From IMG/VR virus record IMGVR_UViG_3300031237_000002, positions 1 to 64,000 of that record: 64,000 nucleotides of DNA. One strand, written 5' to 3'. Shown here piece by piece: positions 59,101 through 64,000 of the stretch (the first letter of the stretch is position 1; the number at the start of each line of letters is the position of its first letter). The notes under the pieces are model-generated. The model made no database searches. It was not told where the DNA came from and saw nothing but the letters and a program-made list of their open reading frames with translations. Both the position numbers and the translations under genes were made by a program. The DNA comes from a virus.

Positions 59101-62100
59101 CAACCACGTCAGGGTGCAGGCCGTTTTCCTGATAGCGGAAAGGCAGATCGCTCAACGTAACACCAAGGTCTAAGAGCGCTTGCTTATCGAGCTTAGTCGC
59201 TGACATGCCTTCGATTTTAGTACCATCAGGTAGAACACCAGACCACAGCCAGTAAGCAGCGCGGTAGATAGGAATCGCCAGAATTTCTTCACGAACAATC
59301 GGCGCCAACGCTTTCTTCTCGTCCCGCCATGCTTGTGTTTTTTCACGGCGCAACTCCTTCATAATCTTGGCGCGGAAATTATCCTCGGATATTAATTTAG
59401 CTTCCTCTGCCAAATTATTATACGCGGCGTATTCTTCGCTGGTCATCATGGTTTCGTCCATCAGCTTGATGTCGTAACCATTACGCGAACGGGCTTGCTC
59501 GATGGCAGCATCCGTAGCAATCAAGCGGTCCATCACTTCCCTTACTTCTGGTGTCAGGGTTACGTCCAACATAACCATGCTTTTATAAATACGGCTCAAC
59601 CAGTTTTTAAGCTGGTGGAATACAACGCGCAGTTGGAACGAAGGCGCTTTGCCTTCCATTAAATAAGCTTCGAATCCACGCGCAAACGCTTCGTGTGATT
59701 CAGTGGAAATTTTATCGTCCGTTGCACCAGTCCATTCCTTGATGGTAGCCCAGTCAGATTTAAGGCTATCTGGTGCATCAGGCCGTAAAGCGTCCGCCCT
59801 TAATTCTTCCAGCCAGATGTGTGCGCTTTCGTGGGCGAACGTACTGGCGTCAGCGTTTTTAAGCAGCGCGATCAGGTTCTTGATTGGCACCGATGCGCCG
59901 CGTTCGCCTTGGAACAGCACGCCCTGCCCGGCATCGATTTTGGTTGGCAGCCGGATTTCCTCACTGGCGCCAAGATCCCACACGGCTTTCTCACCCAGCA
60001 TTTCACCCTGAGCAATCGCCACATCGCGTGGCAGCACGTTGGTGATGTCGATGTAGCCTTTACCAGACTCACTGTCTACCCACACGCCCAGTGCCGCGTT
60101 GGGGTCAGCCTGAAAGATATCCCGGTTGCGCCGCATGAATGTTTCTAGCTCATGTGACGTTGGCGCACCCTCGGTCACGACGCCCCGTTGTGGGTAGCCT
60201 GCCACGGCCACGCCTTCGGTTCCGGCCAGATTGCCGCGTACCGGGTGTATGGTCCCGCCGAACACGCCGAACGCTGCTTGGCTGGCTTCACCAGCCGCCA
60301 CAGCAGCGATAGACGATCCGCGTTCCTCTGGTGTAGCAGGCGGCAGATTGATTTCGCCACCTTCCAAATCCAGCGCTGGCCGATCAGGCGTAGGGATAGC
60401 AGGTTCAGCCAGTGATTGATTGTGCACTTCCATTTGCTGCGCCACTTCTGGTGGCAAGTCGCGTTGAATGGTCAACGGCTGTTCGTTATACAGCACCAGT
60501 GGATCAACACCCAGCCGTTCCGCCCGGCTGCGCAGGCGCTCACGCCAGAGCGTGGCATCGCGAACGGCTTCCTGTTCGCTGGTGCCGATCTGGCGCAGCT
60601 TGGTGTAGATGTCTTGGTAGACCGTAGCCAAGGGGGCTTCCTCGGCTACCTTGGCTGCGAACTCTTTTTCCAACCCGGCCAATATAACTGGCTCTGAGTC
60701 CGCCACTTGAGCGGCTTCGGTTGGTGTCATTTCCCCCGGATTCAACCGGATGTGCGGGACAAGCTTTTCGTGGAATGGCGTTCCCGCCAGCTTTTCCGCA
60801 TATGTTTCAAGAGGGACGACCAGATCGCCGCCCGTAGTTTGCGCTTCCTGATATTGATTGAGATTGCCAAATACTTCTTGCGCTGCATTAGGTGCACCAT
60901 CTTGAAATAAAGCGTTCCAGCTTTCTATTGGAATAAAGACATCCTTAACTACTTGGTTGTTGTCTTTTAGATGTTTCACATAATCACCAAAAGCCGCTGG
61001 TGAATTCTTGAACGTACTGGAGCTATTAGCCAAGTCCCCCAAGCTGTGCATAAACTCTTCGTTCTGCGCTGCCTTTTCCATGTCAGCGTACAACTCGATT
61101 ACCCGTGGCCCTGATGCCAGCGCGCCTAATACCACTGTGCCTTTAAAGGCAGCAGTGGATTCGGCAACAATGTCTTTCGCATCCTGCCCGCTGACACCAG
61201 CTCCCATATCCCCAGTGGCGGCTTCCCTACCGACAATGGTGATAAACTTTTGCATGCCTTCGGTGAAAGTTTCAGTACCGACAGCCGCCGCGTACTTTTT
61301 ACCGAAGTCTTTCATGGCAGCCATAACGGTTGGCTTAACCAGAATCTGTTTCAATTCATCAGTGGTGAATTTACCGATTACTTTATCAATGCCGGGGATG
61401 GCTTTGATAGATGTCCTTAACGACGCGAACTCAAGCACTGAGTTAGGCACGGCCACCAGAAGTGAAGCGTATCGCGCAGCAACAGGGTCAATACGATTTC
61501 CGTCAACATCTTTAGCATCCTCAAGATCATCGTAGGCATCGCCCACACTCTGTTTATAAATCTGCTCGATGTAAGAAGCGTGGAACCCGGCTTTGAAACC
61601 ACCCACTGCACCAGCCGCCGCGCCGCCCGGTACGGTAGCAAATGCGCCGGGGCCACCCAACAGGCCAGCCGTGGCACCAATCGCCGCACCAGCCGGTACG
61701 CCAAACTTGAGCGCCGTTTCACCAGCCTCGATGGTCATTGGCACATTCATGCCAACGATATTCGCCGCCGATTTAAACCAGCTCGGTGCGCCTTCGTCGA
61801 ACTGCTGCGCCTTCTCTGCTAATTTTTTCTTAAGGTCGGCGCGCTCTATTTCTTCTTGCGGGGTGATGTCACCAGTTACGGCTTTATACCCAAGGCCCAT
61901 TAATCTTTCTTGTTCGCCGCCTTCACCGAACCCGTGGGGAATAGCTTGCAGCGTAGCCCACGACTGTTCCAGAGCCGATAAATTCTCATAATCGCCCTGA
62001 GCCAAAGCAGCACGAGTAGGATTTTTAGAAAGCCATTCAGCAAGTAAAGGAGACTGTCTGCGAAACGATTCGGGGTCGAAGTCTTCCTGTTTAGCCTTCT

Positions 62101-62698
62101 CTTCGATTTCATCTAAGTTACGCTCAATCAAACCGGCTGGCAGCCCTGTGCGCAACTGCATATTGTAAATACGCGAAGCTTGGTCTATAGGCTTTGGGTC
62201 CAAGACAGATGCACGCAGTACATCGTCTTCGTGGTTGTCAGAGAATAGGGCAGCCGCAGACTTGCGGCGCTCTCCTTGAGCGCCGGGGAACAAACCCTCA
62301 ATCGGCGATACTGGTTCTTGATCCTGATTATCGAAAGCGTTGCTGCTGGACAACACACGCTGTGTGTACTGCTCCATAACCTGTGACAGATAGTTGCGGG
62401 TTTCTTCCGGCATAGCACTAATACTGCCGCGCTCTTTCAGCCTGCCCGGTCCACCGTTATACGCGGCGATGGCCATCTCTGGATCACCACCAAACTGATC
62501 CATAAGTCTGGTCAGGTAACGCCGGGCGCCTTCGCGTGCTTCTGGTTCATTGAATGGATTTTTAACGCCGTACTCTTCCGCCGTATCATCCATAAATTGA
62601 TACGGGCCTTTAGCGCCTTTAGGGCTTACGGCCATATTGTTTCCGCGCGACTCAACATGCTTAACTGAGTCCAGCAGAATTTCCATATCAAGACTCAT
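56123..62698 (-). CDS. Giant internal virion protein with lytic transglycosylase domain (copy 2)
   Basis: A 2191-residue homolog of the product of 860-7435, exactly the same length and highly similar. It retains the catalytic Glu16, AYNGGPGRL, the HESAH motif, and the C-terminal Asp run. Changes concentrate in a short variable stretch at about residues 118-150 and scattered conservative positions. Conservation of length over 6.6 kb despite many base changes shows purifying selection. Confidence 0.88.
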   Translation of the reverse strand: MSLDMEILLDSVKHVESRGNNMAVSPKGAKGPYQFMDDTAEEYGVKNPFNEPEAREGARRYLTRLMDQFGGDPEMAIAAYNGGPGRLKERGSISAMPEETRNYLSQVMEQYTQRVLSSSNAFDNQDQEPVSPIEGLFPGAQGERRKSAAALFSDNHEDDVLRASVLDPKPIDQASRIYNMQLRTGLPAGLIERNLDEIEEKAKQEDFDPESFRRQSPLLAEWLSKNPTRAALAQGDYENLSALEQSWATLQAIPHGFGEGGEQERLMGLGYKAVTGDITPQEEIERADLKKKLAEKAQQFDEGAPSWFKSAANIVGMNVPMTIEAGETALKFGVPAGAAIGATAGLLGGPGAFATVPGGAAAGAVGGFKAGFHASYIEQIYKQSVGDAYDDLEDAKDVDGNRIDPVAARYASLLVAVPNSVLEFASLRTSIKAIPGIDKVIGKFTTDELKQILVKPTVMAAMKDFGKKYAAAVGTETFTEGMQKFITIVGREAATGDMGAGVSGQDAKDIVAESTAAFKGTVVLGALASGPRVIELYADMEKAAQNEEFMHSLGDLANSSSTFKNSPAAFGDYVKHLKDNNQVVKDVFIPIESWNALFQDGAPNAAQEVFGNLNQYQEAQTTGGDLVVPLETYAEKLAGTPFHEKLVPHIRLNPGEMTPTEAAQVADSEPVILAGLEKEFAAKVAEEAPLATVYQDIYTKLRQIGTSEQEAVRDATLWRERLRSRAERLGVDPLVLYNEQPLTIQRDLPPEVAQQMEVHNQSLAEPAIPTPDRPALDLEGGEINLPPATPEERGSSIAAVAAGEASQAAFGVFGGTIHPVRGNLAGTEGVAVAGYPQRGVVTEGAPTSHELETFMRRNRDIFQADPNAALGVWVDSESGKGYIDITNVLPRDVAIAQGEMLGEKAVWDLGASEEIRLPTKIDAGQGVLFQGERGASVPIKNLIALLKNADASTFAHESAHIWLEELRADALRPDAPDSLKSDWATIKEWTGATDDKISTESHEAFARGFEAYLMEGKAPSFQLRVVFHQLKNWLSRIYKSMVMLDVTLTPEVREVMDRLIATDAAIEQARSRNGYDIKLMDETMMTSEEYAAYNNLAEEAKLISEDNFRAKIMKELRREKTQAWRDEKKALAPIVREEILAIPIYRAAYWLWSGVLPDGTKIEGMSATKLDKQALLDLGVTLSDLPFRYQENGLHPDVVAELFGFDSGESLVRQLIGLPRLNDTINEEVSRRIREKHGGIIVEGTTEQEVAMEIQNTQQIDMFNMELRILKRLGAKRELTHKAVLKDIAVQIISRQKLGDLNPRLYEEAALRAGQEAQDHLLGREFRMGTGRNLDKAFDAVQKKMLNIFLFKEASTQKTFADKAVKVWTKRLSKSDDKLAKNYDMNMVNAARSVAAVHGIGAASATAASYMKAMSLYDPQTFEDLSELVELASSDGRPVADLTVADFSMVNDAIDGLWAMARRTRQVEIDGEKLDRDTIVGELSSVIMELVKPGTKKAGYAKALSNWDKTKMGFLGGLAMLRRVESWVDAMDSGDPKGVFRRYIWQPVSEAADRYRDDRRIILRKYEEIAKSVPKETFKVGKIDAPEIGYEFANKTELIGALLHTGNQSNLQKLLVGRDWGVIVNEELDTRRWDKFIERMHKFGIITKDDYEFVQKVWDLLGELKPGAQKSHKEMYGYFFNEITAQPLNTPYGTFAGGYFPALVDPFIVEDANIRAEKEVVEGRPSSFMFPTTGRGFTKQRTEGYRKALSLELGLIPSHIEKVLRFTHIEPVIKDIGRVAINKNFRSTLAMLDTEVGTMMLMPWLQRSALQLVEQPSGPRMRMLDSFFHNVRANTGLQLMAANVSVALQQIAGISLSALKVKPRYLAGALWRYTSSPREYTSHVNESSMFMRNRLSSQLMEIRQSIDNITLNPSKFKKAKDFANEHGYFMQTGMQNVVDMITWGGAYEQATQNGADEKSAVREADSAVRQTQGTFHAEDVSRFESGTALMRVFAMFYSYFNMAGNLNATEFIKAMRKSGFESGGRALYVYAMGFMIPAVIGEAIVQMVSGAAFDDDDDDGYLDNILSMFFGGQARMATAMVPVLGPMTQTGINMFNDKWYDDRISASPAISSLEAVARVPYDAWKVATEDEARLKRPIQDVLTTVGMVTGLPVAPLAKPIGYLTEIEQGHIEEPDNPVEFARGLISGKAPQ

Positions 62699-64000
62699 TA
62701 TTTATTCTCCTTGCCTTCCAAGGCTTTTCTGCCTTCGTCCGCAGAACCACCAGTTATGCTGATAGCGTAGGCGCGTTCAAGTCTGCCTTTCATGCCCTGC
62801 TTAATTTGCTGGTCGCTCCAGTCAATAGGCGCATACCCAGCAGAGCGCATGAAATTAATAGCGCCTTTCAGCCAAGCGCCATCGATGGTGTCAAGCGGCA
62901 CGTAAATTTTGCTGCGCTGTTCTGGCTTGATAATAGGAGCTGGTAACGATGTGTCACCGCTCCATTTATCCAGCATGACTTTTTTGTCAACCATCTTACG
63001 CATCAAGGTTTCTTTTTCTTCCCGATTTAAAGCTTTGCCAGAATCGCGTTGTGCTACGTCAATGGCAGCCTCTACTTCATTGCGCAACCGGCCAAGGTAT
63101 TCTTTCTGGTCTTCACTGTTATTTTTCTCGTAAGGTTTAAGCCCTACGTCAGCAGCCACCACGTTGAACAGTTCAGCGTCAATGGTGGCAGCTTTAACAG
63201 ACTCAGGGCTATTAAGCTTACGCTTATCTTTAACCAGATCCTCTGTTAACTGACGGCCAAGGACAGGCTCCATAGCAAGGATCTGTTTTTCCGACAGGGT
63301 ATTAAGCGTCTGCGGATTGGACAGTTCCCAATAAGTCGAGAAGCCACGGGCTGCCTTTTCACCTTCCCGGTATTGAGCATCCATGCGCGCATGCTGCTGT
63401 TCGCCACGGCCACGTTGAACGATATAGTCACGCACTTCTGTTTTGGCTTTACCATCCAACGCTTGGTAAGAAGGCATTGTTTGCAATGTCGCCAGATCCG
63501 CACCGTCATGGTACTGCTGCAAAACGTCGGCTACGTTCGACGCCTTCATTTCCGTTACACCATCCTTGAATGCAACGGCACGGGAACGTACGTCAGCAAT
63601 AGCCGATTTCATTTCTGCCGGGTTATCTTTGTACCGGTCGCGCAGCCACGTTTCCATAAGATCGAGGCGGACAGGATCATCAGGGCCTTTCGGGCCAAGG
63701 TAGCCCCAAGCGGTGTCAGCGCCACGGATGGACTCACCATCAACAGTGGCTGATTTAACTTTATTGCCAAGGAGGACAATTGCCTCTGGTGTAAGCTCGC
63801 TTTTAAACTGGTTATAGTAGGCAGCCGCCGCAGAGTCTTTGCCTTGAGATAACATCTGACCAATTACGTCGGCATGAATTAAAGTGCCAGCGATACGTTT
63901 TTGCTGGTTGATTACGTCAGGGTCATCCATGCCTTTCAACCGCGCTTGCCGTTCAATCTCCATATCGGTGCGCAGCAAGGACATCTGGATCTGACCCGGT
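62698..64000 (-). CDS. Internal virion protein, 5' end outside window (copy 2)
   Basis: The C-terminal about 433 residues of the homolog of the 611-residue protein at 7432-9267; the start lies beyond 64000. Strongly similar throughout with scattered substitutions, and a slightly different C-terminus (EGKENK versus EKEQ). It overlaps the giant gene by one base instead of four. Confidence 0.75.
   Translation of the reverse strand, partial: PGQIQMSLLRTDMEIERQARLKGMDDPDVINQQKRIAGTLIHADVIGQMLSQGKDSAAAAYYNQFKSELTPEAIVLLGNKVKSATVDGESIRGADTAWGYLGPKGPDDPVRLDLMETWLRDRYKDNPAEMKSAIADVRSRAVAFKDGVTEMKASNVADVLQQYHDGADLATLQTMPSYQALDGKAKTEVRDYIVQRGRGEQQHARMDAQYREGEKAARGFSTYWELSNPQTLNTLSEKQILAMEPVLGRQLTEDLVKDKRKLNSPESVKAATIDAELFNVVAADVGLKPYEKNNSEDQKEYLGRLRNEVEAAIDVAQRDSGKALNREEKETLMRKMVDKKVMLDKWSGDTSLPAPIIKPEQRSKIYVPLDTIDGAWLKGAINFMRSAGYAPIDWSDQQIKQGMKGRLERAYAISITGGSADEGRKALEGKENK

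Larger units (their letters stand above)
55244..64000. repeat. Diverged large repeat, copy 2 (virion genes)
   Basis: Second copy of the segment at 1-8728, truncated by the right window edge. Gene order and strand are conserved and many substitutions are synonymous, so both copies look functional and under selection. Because the copies differ, this is not an exact terminal redundancy. It may be a second related genome joined during assembly, a tandem prophage, or a real tandem of two strains. Confidence 0.95.

Noticed and set aside
55244-64000. Exact direct terminal repeat or circular read-through
   Set aside because: The copies share gene order but differ at many positions, including an exchanged gene N-terminus, so they are not the same sequence read twice.
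1-64000. tRNA genes, integrase or phage RNA polymerase
   Set aside because: None could be recognised on either strand by eye; absence is stated only for what was visible, without a covariance or profile search.

Overview
The window holds one unit (about 55.2 kb) of a podovirus-like tailed-phage genome, followed by the start of a second, diverged copy of the same genome. Evidence for a phage: large and small terminase subunits, a T7-type head-tail connector (portal), scaffold, capsid, tail tubular A and B-like proteins, three internal virion proteins including a 2191-residue transglycosylase protein, a holin/GH108 endolysin pair, and a replication set with a family A DNA polymerase, primase-helicase, helicase, RuvC-like resolvase and PD-(D/E)XK nuclease. 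No RNA polymerase, integrase, tRNA or bacterial housekeeping gene was seen, so transcription probably uses host sigma70 RNA polymerase. The host cannot be named; gene families and Shine-Dalgarno (SD) sites fit a Gram-negative bacterium, perhaps a proteobacterium.

Layout. A leftward late operon starts near 31.3 kb and runs to position 1. Its first part (31.3-23.5 kb) is a sugar cassette for a pseudaminic-acid-type nonulosonic acid (PseB, a compact PseC-like aminotransferase, PseF, a Pse-associated methylase, an N-acetyl sugar amidotransferase, HisF2, a GNAT and PseI), mixed with small membrane and unknown proteins. It is translationally coupled to the small terminase subunit, then come packaging, portal, scaffold, capsid, tail and internal virion genes. 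If the genome is circular or concatemeric, this operon continues at 55.2 kb through the tail-fibre genes (a repeat-rich fibre and three glycine-rich tips) into the lysis cassette, ending at 49.4 kb. A rightward early/middle operon starts from a repeat-rich control region (31.3-31.9 kb) and carries many very small genes, often in ATGA-type overlap. A leftward primase-helicase/helicase block (40.4-36.9 kb) is embedded in it. The rightward set resumes at 40.5 kb with a ribbon-helix-helix protein and ends convergently at 49.4 kb with lysis genes.

The most striking locus is at 42.75-44.14 kb. A 315-residue protein combines an HNH-like N-terminus with an IS110/Nop-like C-terminal region. It is flanked on both sides by an array in which two different 10-nt repeats alternate, separated by 8-nt spacers, with an exact 36-nt period. 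This fits a TIGR-Tas (TasH type) RNA-guided system, placed directly before the DNA polymerase gene.

Positions 1-8728 and 55244-64000 are co-linear and very similar but not identical. The contig therefore joins two related genomes or contains a diverged tandem copy; it is not simple circular read-through.
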